Both the position numbers and the translations under genes were made by a program. Of a DNA stretch of 64,000 nucleotides, positions 48,533 to 58,816 are shown piece after piece (positions within the stretch are counted from its first letter, which is position 1; every line of letters starts with the position of its first letter). The notes below the pieces were generated by a model. It worked only from the letters and a program-made list of their open reading frames with translations. It did no database searches and was not told the DNA's origin. This DNA comes from Neosynechococcus sphagnicola sy1 (GTDB taxonomy: Bacteria > Cyanobacteriota > Cyanobacteriia > Neosynechococcales > Neosynechococcaceae), in contig NZ_JJML01000019.1 of NCBI RefSeq assembly GCF_000775285.1, forward strand, positions 54,201 to 118,200, read 5' to 3'.

Positions 48533-49153
48533 CTAAGGCGGCGGTAGGGGCGTGGTGCCGTCCGTCGGAGCTGGGAAGGAGGGAGCGGGAGGTTCCAGGG
48601 GGGCATTCACATCCAGGGTGCCATTGCCGCAGCCGACACTACTGGGCCGCTGATAGTTGGAGTCCTCTGGCTTATAGTTGGGGTCGGCGGGACGAATCGC
48701 TCCAGCGACTCTAGCTTTACAGATGATAGTCACCATCTCAGGACGACCCTGGTTTGTCTGCTTTCCGGTCAGAAACACCGCGCTAACAAAAGCTTTGAGA
48801 GTGCGGCTCTGGGGGATTGCATAGTGGTAAGCACCCCGGGTGGTGGTGCGAATTGCATAGGTATATTCCGGCGGCGTCGGAAAGCGTTTAAGGGACTGGA
48901 GGGGGCCAAAGTAGTTGGCGAAGTAACGATTTCTGAGATAGAAGGTTTGCTGCGCTTCGGTCATAGCCGTTACCGCCGATTGAGCCTGAGCTTGAAGCGC
49001 CGAGATGCGGGAATCTTGAGCCTGAACCCATGGGGTGACTCCCAAGGTAACCATGGCCGCCGCTAGGGCAGTGCCCCATCGCCATGATTTGCTTTGGGGT
49101 CTGATACCTGCTGTCTCCCTCACACCGCCTCCTTCACGTGACTGGTTTGCCAA
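48533..49153 (-). CDS. Type IV pilin-like (G/H-type) exported protein
   Basis: A 206-residue exported protein. A Sec-type signal (WGTALAAAMVTLGVTPWVQA) is followed by a domain resembling the cyanobacterial pilin-like G/H family: SAVTAMTEAQQTFYLRNRYF, then YTYAIRTTTRGAYHYAIP, and a late VGCGNGTLDVNAPLEPPAP tail. It lacks the prepilin cleavage site (G-F/M-x4-E) and hydrophobic helix of true type IV pilins, so the domain has probably been reused for a periplasmic or secreted protein. Divergent-type spacing of 16 bp downstream of lepA suggests co-transcription after it. Partners unknown. Confidence 0.78.
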   Translation of the reverse strand: MANQSREGGGVRETAGIRPQSKSWRWGTALAAAMVTLGVTPWVQAQDSRISALQAQAQSAVTAMTEAQQTFYLRNRYFANYFGPLQSLKRFPTPPEYTYAIRTTTRGAYHYAIPQSRTLKAFVSAVFLTGKQTNQGRPEMVTIICKARVAGAIRPADPNYKPEDSNYQRPSSVGCGNGTLDVNAPLEPPAPSFPAPTDGTTPLPPP

Positions 49154-49169
49154 CGCTATAGTATCCCAA

Positions 49170-50982
49170 TTACTGGGGATCTAGACGGAGCACGGCCATG
49201 AAGGCTTCCTGGGGCACATCAACGGTGCCAATGGACTTCAATCGCTTTTTCCCCTTCGCTTGCTTTTGCAACAGTTTCTTCTTGCGGGAAATGTCGCCAC
49301 CGTAGCACTTGGCGAGGACATCCTTGCGCAGAGCGGGGATATGTTCACTGGCAATCACTCGACTGCCGATGGAGGCTTGGATGGGAATCTTGAATTGGTG
49401 ACGAGGGATCAGTTCCTTGAGTTTTTCCACCAGCGATCGCCCCACGTGGTAGGCCTTATCCCGGTGGACAATCATGGCCAGGGCATCCACCGGGTCATTG
49501 TTAATCAGAATATCCATCCGTACTAAGGGGTTTTCCTGGTATCCGATCAGGTGGTACTCCATACTGGCGTAGCCCCGTGTCCGGGATTTCATCTGATCAA
49601 AGAAGTCGGTGACCACTTCAGCCAGGGGGTATCTCGTAGATCAAGGTTGTGCGCCCCTGGGTGAGATATTTCATATCCTTGAACATCCCCCGGCGGGTCT
49701 GGCTCAGTTCCATCAGCGCCCCCACATATTCTTCCGGGGTGATCATCTCCACCTTTACATAGGGTTCTGCGATCGCCTGTCGCTTGTCAGGATTGGGCAG
49801 GGTACTGGGGTTGTCAATGGTAATCACTTCGCCATCATTAAGGGTCACCTGGTAGACCACTGAGGGCGCAGTGGTAATCAGATCTAAGTTGTACTCCCGC
49901 TCCAACCGTTCCTGGACAATTTCCATATGCAGTAACCCCAGAAAGCCACAACGAAAGCCAAACCCCATGGCGCTAGAAGTCTCCGGTTCATAGTAGAGGG
50001 CGGCATCGTTGAGCTTGAGTTTTTCCAGGGCTTCCCGCAGATCGGGGAATTGATCTGCATCCGTGGGAAATAACCCACAAAACACCATCGGGCTGACTTC
50101 GGTGTAACCGGGAAGGGGCGAAGTCGCCGGCTGCTGGGCCAGGGTAATGGTATCTCCCACCCGAGCATCGCCGACGGCTCGAATGGCCGCAGCGAAATAG
50201 CCCACTTCTCCCGCGTGGAGTTCCGGCACCGGAATTTGGGTGGGGGATAACACCCCCAGTTCATCAATTTCGTATTCCTTGCCCGAGGCCATTAACCGAA
50301 TGCGATCGCCTGTTTTCAGGGTGCCATCCATGACCCGAAAGTAGACGATGACCCCGCGGTAACTGTCGTAGTAGCTGTCAAAAATCAACGCTCGCACGGG
50401 TTCCAGTACAGTATCTCGGGGGGGTGGCACCAGATGCACAATGGATTCTAGGATCTGGGGAATGCCTATGCCCTCCTTGGCTGAGGCCAGGATCGCCCCA
50501 CTACAATCCAGCCCAATGATTTCCTCAATTTCCGACTTCACCCGCTCTGGTTCAGCCCCAGGCAGATCAATTTTATTCAGTACTGGAATCACTTCCAAAT
50601 TATGCTCCAAGGCCAGATAGACATTGGCCAAGGTTTGCGCCTCCACCCCCTGGGAGGCATCCACGACCAAGAGTGCCCCTTCACAGGCTGCCAGCGATCG
50701 CGACACTTCATAGGAAAAATCCACATGCCCCGGTGTATCAATCAAGTTCAAGACATAGTGCTGACCGTCCTGAGCAATATAGTCCATCCGGGCTGCCTGT
50801 AGCTTAATGGTGATCCCCCGCTCCCGCTCCAGATCCATGTTGTCCAGGAACTGTTCTTTCATTTCCCGGGCATTGACGGTACCCGTCACCTGGAGCAGAC
50901 GGTCTGCCAGGGTAGACTTACCATGGTCAATGTGAGCAATAATACAAAAATTCCGAATTCGAGAAACAGGCACATCCGTCAT
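49170..50982 (-). CDS. lepA: Elongation factor 4 (one apparent frameshift)
   Basis: Ribosome-bound translational GTPase that back-translocates stalled ribosomes. Two frames join into about 603 residues, the normal length. G motifs: [35 protein letters not shown] and [15 protein letters not shown]; the C-terminal part contains [13 protein letters not shown] and [13 protein letters not shown]. The break is at a G5 run on the plus strand (49625-49629); four bases give [21 protein letters not shown] place the start at ATG 50982 ([19 protein letters not shown]), where the family begins; an upstream ATG adds 10 residues. Confidence 0.96.
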
Positions 50983-51357
50983 AGACTTCACTCTGAACCA
51001 CGGGAGGGGCAACCGACCAACTCATCAGACCCCGTTAATGTACTGGGGTTATTAGTAAGCTACTTTATGAATTGTAATGCTTTCTTAGGACGGTGGATTT
51101 TCTCCAGCCCATCGGGGGTAGACTAGGTTATTGTCGAATTTCCTGCTCAGCCATTTTGCCAGAACTTCCCTCAACGCAGATGGGTGTAGAAGATTTTTAA
51201 TTAATATCAATACAGTGGCCCTGATCTCATCGGGACTTCTCGCTGGGTGCGAACTGACCAGTGATAATGAGCCTCACGACAACCAGCGCTTTTGAGATCG
51301 CGGATGGCGTCAGGCCAAGTCACAACTCTGCATGTAACGTTAATAAGGCTTGCGGTT

Positions 51358-51588
51358 ATGAATGATCAAGTTATAGATTCCGCCCGTGCTAGCAATAAGG
51401 TCGAAGTTTCGATCCAGATTGATGCCGAACTACTGACTCAGATCAGCCACCTGACCAATGATCCCAGTAAGGTCGTTGAGGTGGCGGTGCGGCAGTGGTT
51501 AAAAGGTTCGGGGCAGCGGGATGATGAATTGACCCGTAATTTGCAACGCAACCCTCCAGTGCCGCCTCGGGGAGAGTGGAATGATTGA
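51358..51588 (+). CDS. Small RHH-like DNA-binding or antitoxin-like protein
   Basis: A 76-residue protein with a KVEVSIQIDAELLTQISHLT segment followed by DPSKVVEVAVRQWLKG, the strand-helix-helix layout of ribbon-helix-helix (CcdA/ParD-like) proteins. The C-terminal RNPPVPPRGEWND is characteristic of a short conserved cyanobacterial tail. No toxin gene is next to it. It ends 28 bp before the histidine kinase and could be its transcriptional partner. Start at ATG 51358; an ATG at 51292 in frame is less likely. Confidence 0.65.
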   Translation: MNDQVIDSARASNKVEVSIQIDAELLTQISHLTNDPSKVVEVAVRQWLKGSGQRDDELTRNLQRNPPVPPRGEWND

Positions 51589-51616
51589 CCCTTCCCTTTG
51601 TTAAACCCTACGTGGG

Positions 51617-53394
51617 ATGCTTTCGGATATGACTGCTGACCTGGTTTACATCCAGGATGCCCTGGATGAGTTCCGCAGCTTCTATTGGCGGGAAGCAGAC
51701 TCCTACGGACTGCATCCAGACCAGTTGGTTGGCACCCCGGTGGGTGCCAACTTTGGCCCCGTGGCCATCGTTCCCTATTTAAGTCGAGTGCACCAAGTCC
51801 TAGAAACTCAGATTCCAGCTCAGTTCCCCTGTGAGTTTTGGGATCGACAAGGTCATGGGTGGTTATTTGATCTGTGGATTAGCCCGATTCCCTTGTCCGA
51901 GGCAGCTACCCCGCAGGTTTTGGTCATGGGATGTTTGCAGGTCAAGGCTCTCGATCACGCTTCCCCAAACGTCCCCCTTCCCAGCACCACACCCATTCCC
52001 AGTGCCGACTATTATCAAAAGCTCCTGACCCAGATTGCCTGGAATATTCGCCGTACCCTCGATCTCGATACGATTCGCCAGCAAGCCGTCGAAGGATTGG
52101 GCAAGGCCCTGGGGGTGAGTCGCTGTCTCATCTGCTCCTACGAGCGAGGCAGCGAGAGCGTCACCGTTATGGCTGAGTATTGCCAACCTGCCTTCTCCCC
52201 CGATGCTGCATCGTCACCTGGCGATCGCCGATGATGCCACCCTCCATCAGATGTTACAGACCGAGAATCTCTTCTCGCTGGATCAACCCCCGTGCCTGTC
52301 TGCAACCCGATGTCAGCCCTGGACAAAGCCCAGAAGAATCCTTGTTGCTGCTCACCACTGCCTACCAGGAACACCCCAATGGCCTGCTGTTGCTCTATCA
52401 GGCGGCTCCCTCACCCGGTTGGAACGCTGCCAGCATTGCCCTCGTCCGGGAACTGGCGGATCAGGTGGGAACGGCGATCGCCCACGCCACTTTATTTGCT
52501 GACGCCCGCGCCATGGCCCAGGAATTGCGACAGGTCAACGATCACCTGCTGCAAAAACACATCGAGCTCGACGATGCTCGGGAGCAGGCTGAAGTTGCCT
52601 CGCGCCTCAAAAGTGAGTTTCTCGCCAATACCTCCCACGAACTGCGCACCCCCCTGAATGGGATGTTGGGATTTTTGAAGTTGATCCTGGATGGCATGGC
52701 GGAAGACCCGGAAGAACAAGCGGAGTTCATCAACGAAGCCTATCGCTCAGCCCTGCATTTGCTAAATATCATTAACGATGTCTTAGACATCGCCAAAATT
52801 GAAGCCGGGAAGCTGCAAATTGATGTGGCTCCTGTCAACCTAGGGGAATTGCTCAAGGATGTAGCCGACTTTACCCAACCCAGTGCTGTTCAAAAAGATC
52901 TCGAATTTAAAATTTTGCCTCCCCCGACACAGGACGACATTGTGGTGTTGGGCAATTACCAACGGCTGTTACAGGTGATGTTAAATCTGGTGGGCAATGC
53001 GATTAAATTTACCCATGAGGGAGGTGTCACCATTGCGGCGGAGGTGCTGAAAAAGAAAGTTGTGGTTAACAATCAAGAGTTCCCAGGGATGGTGAAGATC
53101 CGGGTTGCGGATACGGGCATCGGCGTTTCCCTGGAAAAGCAGGACAAATTGTTCCAATCCTTCAGTCAGGTGGATGGTTCTCGCACCCGTCAGTACGGAG
53201 GCACGGGCCTAGGACTGGCAATTTCCCAGCGCTTGGTGGAAGCCATGGGCGGTGTGGTGAATTTCTACAGTATGGGGGAAGGCTTGGGGGCTACCGTTAC
53301 CTTTACTGTTCCCTTATATCAAGAACCTGTGATGATCTCGTCTCAAATCGGCGATCGCGACAATGCCAGCCGAGAAACCCGTATCAGCCGCTAG
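51617..53394 (+). CDS. GAF-domain sensor histidine kinase (two apparent frameshifts)
   Basis: Three frames join into about 591 residues. The N-terminal region (about 1-120) is PAS-like or unclassified; a GAF domain at about 130-300 starts near YYQKLLTQIAWNIRRTLDLD; a coiled linker follows; then the HisKA domain with the phosphorylated His in FLANTSHELRTPLNGMLGF, and an HATPase with NLVGNAIKFTHEGG, VADTGIGVSLEKQD and GGTGLGLAISQRLVEAMGG. The breaks are C5 runs at 52197-52201 and 52287-52291, each with one base too many. No receiver domain or adjacent response regulator. The signal is unknown. Confidence 0.9.
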
Positions 53395-53458
53395 CACCCC
53401 TGCGGTTGGGCACTAAACTAAGAGGAATAAACCCAGCATGACGCTAGGAGCCGCTCGG

Positions 53459-54109
53459 ATGACAACGCCCTTAACTGCCCGTGATTTGTTTCGACGGGCC
53501 TACGAAAATCGCTACACCTGGGATCGTAACTTCCCTGGTTATACCGCCGAGGTTCAATGGAAGCGGGGAGAAGCAGTTGCTTCCGGCACGGTGCGAATTC
53601 ACCCAGACTTGAGTGTGGAGGTGATGGGGGTGGCGGATGAAACCACCCAGGCAGAGATTCAAGGACAGCTGCGGGAAATTGTGATTCACCGCGTGCGGCG
53701 CAGCTTTGAAGACACCCACGGCAAAAATAGCTTTGAGTATGGGGCAACGGATGAAACCGGAGCCGTAGAAATTTTAGTTTCTGGCAAGGCCATGGGCGAT
53801 CGCTACAAAGTTCGCAACAACGAAGTCTGCATGGTGCATCGCCAGATTCACGGGGTCGTGGTGACCATCAACACCTTTAGCAGCCAGCAGACGGGGACTG
53901 GTTACCTCTCCCATCGCTATGACTCGGTATACCACGATGGCAAAACCGGAGTCCTCAAAGGTGCGAGCCAATTTGAAGACCAGTATCAGCCAGTGGGCAA
54001 CTACCACATCCTCACCCGACGCGTGATTCAATCTCAGCAGGACGGTCAGTCAATCACCACGGAGTTTGCCTTCTCCAAGGTGCAGATCCTGGAACCCGTT
54101 GCCGTTTAG
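53459..54109 (+). CDS. DUF3386-family cyanobacterial protein
   Basis: A 216-residue soluble protein recognised as DUF3386. The start ARDLFRRAYENRYTWDRNFP and the GYLSHRYDSVYHDGKTGVLKG segment are characteristic. It is conserved across cyanobacteria with no known function. Start at ATG 53459, with aggag 8 nt upstream; an ATG 21 bases earlier is less likely. Follows the histidine kinase by 64 bp. Confidence 0.86.
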   Translation: MTTPLTARDLFRRAYENRYTWDRNFPGYTAEVQWKRGEAVASGTVRIHPDLSVEVMGVADETTQAEIQGQLREIVIHRVRRSFEDTHGKNSFEYGATDETGAVEILVSGKAMGDRYKVRNNEVCMVHRQIHGVVVTINTFSSQQTGTGYLSHRYDSVYHDGKTGVLKGASQFEDQYQPVGNYHILTRRVIQSQQDGQSITTEFAFSKVQILEPVAV

Positions 54110-54224
54110 TCCTGCGACCAGTCCCCCTCGGGACGGTTGCTTGCTCACAGCCCGGAGAAGGGCAACTGAGATCGATAGAATAGAGCCATGCAGTCCTTTT
54201 TACGCATCTTTGTAACGGTGAATT

Positions 54225-54467
54225 ATGTCTCAGACCCTCGCCCTGACTCCTGACAATGTTGAAACGGTTCTAGACGACTTGCGTCCCTACCTGATGGCGG
54301 ATGGCGGCAATGTTGAGCTGGTTGAGATCGAAGGCCCCGTGGTCAAGTTGCGCCTCCAGGGTGCCTGCGGTTCCTGTCCCAGTTCTACCATGACCCTACG
54401 GATGGGAATTGAGCGCCGCCTGCGGGAGTTTATTCCAGAAATTGCTGAAGTCGAACAAGTCTTATAG
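54225..54467 (+). CDS. NifU-like iron-sulfur scaffold (Nfu)
   Basis: An 80-residue Nfu-domain protein, which holds and passes on [4Fe-4S] clusters. The start [20 protein letters not shown] and the [20 protein letters not shown] motif with the CxxC cluster ligands (Cys-Gly-Ser-Cys) are intact. It is a stand-alone domain of the cyanobacterial/plastid CnfU type; the plastid form serves photosystem I and ferredoxin maturation. Followed by a strong terminator. Confidence 0.95.
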   Translation: MSQTLALTPDNVETVLDDLRPYLMADGGNVELVEIEGPVVKLRLQGACGSCPSSTMTLRMGIERRLREFIPEIAEVEQVL

Positions 54468-54478
54468 TTCCAAAATTG

Positions 54479-54510
54479 GGGCCAGGAAGAGATGTCCTAG
54501 CCCTTTTTTT
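54479..54510 (+). terminator. Rho-independent terminator after nfu
   Basis: A 9-bp stem with one mismatch (gggccagga/tcctagccc, 8-nt-class loop at 54488-54494) followed directly by seven T residues (54504-54510). It starts 12 bp past the nfu stop. Confidence 0.85.
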
Positions 54511-54533
54511 ATGCCCAGTCCCCCCTAAGACCT

Positions 54534-56834
54534 ATGTCCCATCCCCTCTATGTTGCCTTTGTCTGGCATCAACATCAGCCTCTCTACCGCAGCCAGGTCA
54601 GCCTCCCACCTTGGGGAGGGGATGGAACATTGGCGGGTTCTGGGGCAACGGCACCCCCCGTTCTCCAGAAATGTGCCTATCGCTTGCCCTGGGTTCGGCT
54701 GCATGGGGTCAAGGACTATCTGGATTTAATTCTCTTATTGAAGAACTATCCCAAATTGCACCAGACGGTGAATCTGGTTCCTTCGCTGATTCTGCAACTG
54801 GAAGACTATATCGCTGGCACCGCGATCGACCCTTACCTAGCAGTGGCTCTCCTGCCATCTGAGCAATTACGACCGGAGCATCACCAGTTTATTCTCGCCC
54901 ATGGGTTTGATGCCCACGTTCACACCATGATTGAACCCCATCCGCGCTATGCCGAACTCTATCAGCAACGCCAGGACAAGGGCATGGCATGGTGCCTGGA
55001 CAACTGGGAGTCGCAAGAGTATGGTGACCTGCTGACTTGGCATAATCTGGCCTGGTTTGACCCCCTCTACTGGGATGACCCGGAGATTGCCCAGTGGTTA
55101 GAACGAGGGCGTAACTTTACCCTTGGCGATCGCCAGCGACTATTCTCGAAACAGCGGGAGATTCTCAGTCGCATTGTCCCTGAGCACCGCGAGATGCAGG
55201 CGTCGGGACAACTGGAAGTCATGACCTCTCCCTACACCCATCCGATTTTGCCCCTCCTGGCCGATACCAATGTCGGACGGGTCGCCGTTCCCACCATGGA
55301 GCTACCGCAACACCGCTTCCAGTGGGCGGAGGATATTCCCCGGCATCTCCAGAAAGCTTGGAACCTCTATCAAGATCGCTTTGGTTGTTCCCCCCGAGGG
55401 TTGTGGCCTTCCGAGCAGGCGATCAGTCCCGCCGTTTTACCCTATATTACCCAGCAGGGGTTTGAGTGGATTTGTTCCGATGAAGCAATTCTTGGCTGGA
55501 CGGTTGATCACTTCTTTCACCGCGATGGCCTGGGAACGGTCTGCGAACCGGAATTACTGTATCGCCCCTATCGCCTCGAAACCGAGCATGGTGATCTCTC
55601 GATCGTGTTTCGGGATCACCGCCTTTCCGATCTGATTGGCTTTACCTATGGTTCCATGGAACCCAAACGAGCGGCAGCCGATCTCGTCGGCCACCTTGAG
55701 GCGATCGCCCGGATGCTGAAACACCGACAATTGGGAGGGGGAACCAGCTTAGAACAACCCTGGCTGGTGACCATTGCTCTGGATGGCGAAAACTGCTGGG
55801 AGTTTTATCAGCAGGATGGCAAACCCTTTCTGGAAGCCCTCTATCATTTCCTCAGTGACACCAGTGATCTGCAATTGGTGACGGTTTCCGAGTTTCTGGC
55901 TCAGTTCCCCGCCACCGAGATCTTGCGAGCGCAGCAGTTACACACTGGCTCCTGGGTAGACGGTTCCCTGACCACTTGGATTGGCGATCCGGCTAAAAAC
56001 CGTGCCTGGGAGTACCTGACAGCTGCCCGACAGACCCTCGCCAACCATCCCGAAGCAACCGAGACAGCCAACCCTGCTGCCTGGGAAGCGCTCTATGCGG
56101 CGGAGGGTTCAGACTGGTTTTGGTGGTTTGGCGAAGGCCATAGCTCTAACCAGGATGCCATTTTTGATCAGCTGTTTCGGGAGCATTTGTGTGTGCTCTA
56201 TCAGTCGCTCCAGGAGCCGATTCCTGACTACCTGCGCTATGCAGTGGAAGCTCACGAGTCCAGAGCCGATCATAAACCTCAGGGATTTATCCATCCCCTG
56301 ATCCAGGGTCATCCCAATGATCAGGACTGGAACAAAGCCGGACGGATTGAGATTGGCGGGGCTCGGGGAACCATGCACCGCAGTAGCCCTATGCAACGCC
56401 TCTGGTATGGCGTTGATCACCTAAATTTCTATCTCAGACTGGATTTTCAGGTGGGAACCGAAGCGGGGAAGGATTTCCCTCCGGAACTGCATCTCCTGTG
56501 GTTCTATCCGGATCGACCGATGCACAATAGTCCCATTCCCCTGAACAATATCCCGAATTCCCCCCCCTTAAATTACCTCTACCACCATCATCTAGGAGTC
56601 AATCTGCTCACCCAGACCGTCTGGTTTCAGGAGGCTGGGGAACACCATCAGTGGCATGACCACTTCAGCCGTGCCTTAGTGGGGTTAGATCACTGTTTGG
56701 AGATTGCCGTCCCCTGGGCTGATTTACGCGCCGAACCGGACTGGTGCTTGCGCTTATTATTGGTGCAATCCGAGGCCGGAGAATTTCAGGATTACTTCCC
56801 AGACAGCACCTTAGTGCCCATTGATGTGCCCTAG
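54534..56834 (+). CDS. GH57-family glycoside hydrolase/glucanotransferase
   Basis: A 766-residue glycoside hydrolase of family 57. The first motif is FVWHQHQPLYRSQ at the start; SGQLEVMTSPYTHPILPLL is the second; GLWPSEQAISPAVLPY holds the probable nucleophile Glu; VFRDHRLSDLIGFTYGSMEP holds the probable acid/base Asp. The C-terminal half (from about 560) resembles the long C-terminal region of cyanobacterial GH57 proteins. Family members hydrolyse or rearrange alpha-glucans (glycogen). Exact activity not determinable. It is convergent with the flotillin gene. Confidence 0.9.
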   Translation: MSHPLYVAFVWHQHQPLYRSQVSLPPWGGDGTLAGSGATAPPVLQKCAYRLPWVRLHGVKDYLDLILLLKNYPKLHQTVNLVPSLILQLEDYIAGTAIDPYLAVALLPSEQLRPEHHQFILAHGFDAHVHTMIEPHPRYAELYQQRQDKGMAWCLDNWESQEYGDLLTWHNLAWFDPLYWDDPEIAQWLERGRNFTLGDRQRLFSKQREILSRIVPEHREMQASGQLEVMTSPYTHPILPLLADTNVGRVAVPTMELPQHRFQWAEDIPRHLQKAWNLYQDRFGCSPRGLWPSEQAISPAVLPYITQQGFEWICSDEAILGWTVDHFFHRDGLGTVCEPELLYRPYRLETEHGDLSIVFRDHRLSDLIGFTYGSMEPKRAAADLVGHLEAIARMLKHRQLGGGTSLEQPWLVTIALDGENCWEFYQQDGKPFLEALYHFLSDTSDLQLVTVSEFLAQFPATEILRAQQLHTGSWVDGSLTTWIGDPAKNRAWEYLTAARQTLANHPEATETANPAAWEALYAAEGSDWFWWFGEGHSSNQDAIFDQLFREHLCVLYQSLQEPIPDYLRYAVEAHESRADHKPQGFIHPLIQGHPNDQDWNKAGRIEIGGARGTMHRSSPMQRLWYGVDHLNFYLRLDFQVGTEAGKDFPPELHLLWFYPDRPMHNSPIPLNNIPNSPPLNYLYHHHLGVNLLTQTVWFQEAGEHHQWHDHFSRALVGLDHCLEIAVPWADLRAEPDWCLRLLLVQSEAGEFQDYFPDSTLVPIDVP

Positions 56835-56854
56835 GTGGTTATCTGCCTGAAGCC

Positions 56855-58783
56855 CTATTCCTGCTCCTGATGCGGTTCTAACTCCCTCGCTTCTGAAGTC
56901 AGGTCAGCGGTAGGTGGTGGTGAGGAGTGCCCTAGGAGTTGGGCAACCTGCTGCACCAACCCACTGAGCTTCCCCTCCTCCAGCAAGGTATTGATCAATG
57001 CCAGCCCACTGGTGGAGAGCAGCAGTTTGTGAATATCCCCGGTTCCGTGGTTGTTGTCACCATTGGGAAACGCATAGATGCGGGTTTCTCCCAAAACACC
57101 GGGTTGGGGTGCCAGGGCTTGGAGAATTTCCGGCAGGCGGGGCGCGACTTGCGGCCAGAGGTTGGTAATCAATTGGGCGGTCAGGTTGGCATTGCTAATC
57201 ATGTTTTGAGCCACCATCTGGGCACGAATCCCCTCCGCCTCTGCTAAGGCTTGATCTCGGTTGGCTGCGGCGAGGGTGCGAAGGGCTTCGGCTTCTAATG
57301 CTGCGGTTTGTTGCGCCACTTCCGCTTGCCGACTCCGACGGAAGGCATCGATTTCGACGATGTTGCGGTCAGCCACCCGTTTTTCCTGGGCATCTTTTTC
57401 GGCGGCGATCACGGACAGACGTTGGGAACGTTCCGCCTTTTCAATTTCAGTTGCTGTGAGGACACTGGCTTCGGCCTTGGCACGTTGGGCTTCGGCCATA
57501 AAGCTTTCCCGCCTTTTATTCGCCACGGCAATGGCCACATCTTCCTGGGCAAGTTTTGCCAGTCGATCGGACTCGGCAATCTGCACTTGGGCTTGCAATT
57601 TGCTAGATTCCACCGTTTGTTGACGGGTAATTTCCGCCACTTCGGATTCCTGTTGTTGGAGGGATTGGGTGACTTTGAGTTGCTTGTTTCGCTCTTCTAG
57701 GGAGATAGCTGCCTGAATCTGACTTTGTTGCACCCCCAACTGTTTGCGAATTTCTTCCTCTTCGACGGCTTGATCTTGCAGAATTTTGTTGCGGCGAGCG
57801 GCGGCAGCTTCCCGATCTTTGGATTCCTGAATTTCCCGCTCCCGCTGGGCGGTCAGGGCGGCAATTTGGAATTGTTGTTCTAGGCGAGCGGATTCTTGTT
57901 CCTGGGCAATTTGTAGCGATCGCTTGCGGGCATCTAATTCTTTTTGCTCAATGGCTACCTGGGTAGTGAGTTCGACTTCGCGTTTTTGTTGAATCGATCG
58001 CTGAATGGTTTCAGTCCGCAGTCGGACTCCCTGGGCATCAAAGAAATTGTTGGTGTCGTAGGTGTCGCTCTCTTGAATTTCTGAGATGGCGATATTATTC
58101 AGGGTCAGCCCCACCTTGCTCAAATCCTGCTGCATCAGATTTAAGACTTCCTGGGCAAATCCCAACTTATCGGAGTCCACCTCAGCGAGATCTTTGTTTT
58201 TGGCGGCGGCTCGGATTGCATCATCGGCGCGTTTCTCCAGGGCATTTTTAATGTTGTCCGGGGTGATGTGATTGTTTTGGGAGAGACGAGCGGCAGCGGT
58301 TAAGACATCCTCCTCCGTGGCGTTGATACAAACATAGAAGGTGACGCGCATATCTGCCCGCAGATAATCTTTGGTTCGCACCGCGAGCTTCCCCGTGCGT
58401 TCAACATCAATGGAAATTTCCCGCAGGGGCACCCGGGTAAGTTCATGGAACCCCGGTAGCACCACACAGCCGCCGTTTAAGATCACGGGTTTTTTCTTGG
58501 CAAACACCCCCCCGTCCGGACAAAGGCTTCGTTGTTGGGGGTGATCACATAGACCCGGGTATATGCCCACACGCTCAATAGCAGCAGCAACACCAGACCC
58601 CCCAATCAGACCAGGAAAGAAGAGTAAGCCGCTGCCTAGTTGTCCCACCACAGGCCGGGGGATGAGGGGACTCGGCAGGGTTGACAGCAGCAGCTGAGAT
58701 TGGGTGGGCGGGATCTTAGCTATCTGCGGTTGCGGCACTGACATCGTAGGCAGGGTCTGAAGGAAGGTTAACCAGAAAAGCAT
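56855..58783 (-). CDS. Flotillin/YqiK-like SPFH protein (two compensating frameshifts)
   Basis: A 642-residue SPFH-domain membrane scaffold protein. The core VILNGGCVVLPGFHELTRVP and the adjoining REISIDVERTGKLAVRTKDY are flotillin-type; a long Glu/Ala/Gln-rich coiled coil fills about 250-560. Near residues 67-92 the frame is wrong between a C6 run (58598-58603, one base too many) and a C7 run (58507-58513, one too few). The alternative frame encodes the missing transmembrane helix LVLLLLLLSVWAYTRVYV and then ITPNNEAFVR. Forms an apparent operon with the YqiJ-like gene upstream on the same strand. Confidence 0.9.
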   Translation of the reverse strand: MLFWLTFLQTLPTMSVPQPQIAKIPPTQSQLLLSTLPSPLIPRPVVGQLGSGLLFFPGLIGGSGVAAAIERVGIYPGLCDHPQQRSLCPDGGVFAKKKPVILNGGCVVLPGFHELTRVPLREISIDVERTGKLAVRTKDYLRADMRVTFYVCINATEEDVLTAAARLSQNNHITPDNIKNALEKRADDAIRAAAKNKDLAEVDSDKLGFAQEVLNLMQQDLSKVGLTLNNIAISEIQESDTYDTNNFFDAQGVRLRTETIQRSIQQKREVELTTQVAIEQKELDARKRSLQIAQEQESARLEQQFQIAALTAQREREIQESKDREAAAARRNKILQDQAVEEEEIRKQLGVQQSQIQAAISLEERNKQLKVTQSLQQQESEVAEITRQQTVESSKLQAQVQIAESDRLAKLAQEDVAIAVANKRRESFMAEAQRAKAEASVLTATEIEKAERSQRLSVIAAEKDAQEKRVADRNIVEIDAFRRSRQAEVAQQTAALEAEALRTLAAANRDQALAEAEGIRAQMVAQNMISNANLTAQLITNLWPQVAPRLPEILQALAPQPGVLGETRIYAFPNGDNNHGTGDIHKLLLSTSGLALINTLLEEGKLSGLVQQVAQLLGHSSPPPTADLTSEARELEPHQEQE

Positions 58784-58816
58784 AATCTGTATTTCCTGAG
58801 GTTCTGAAGCAGGATC

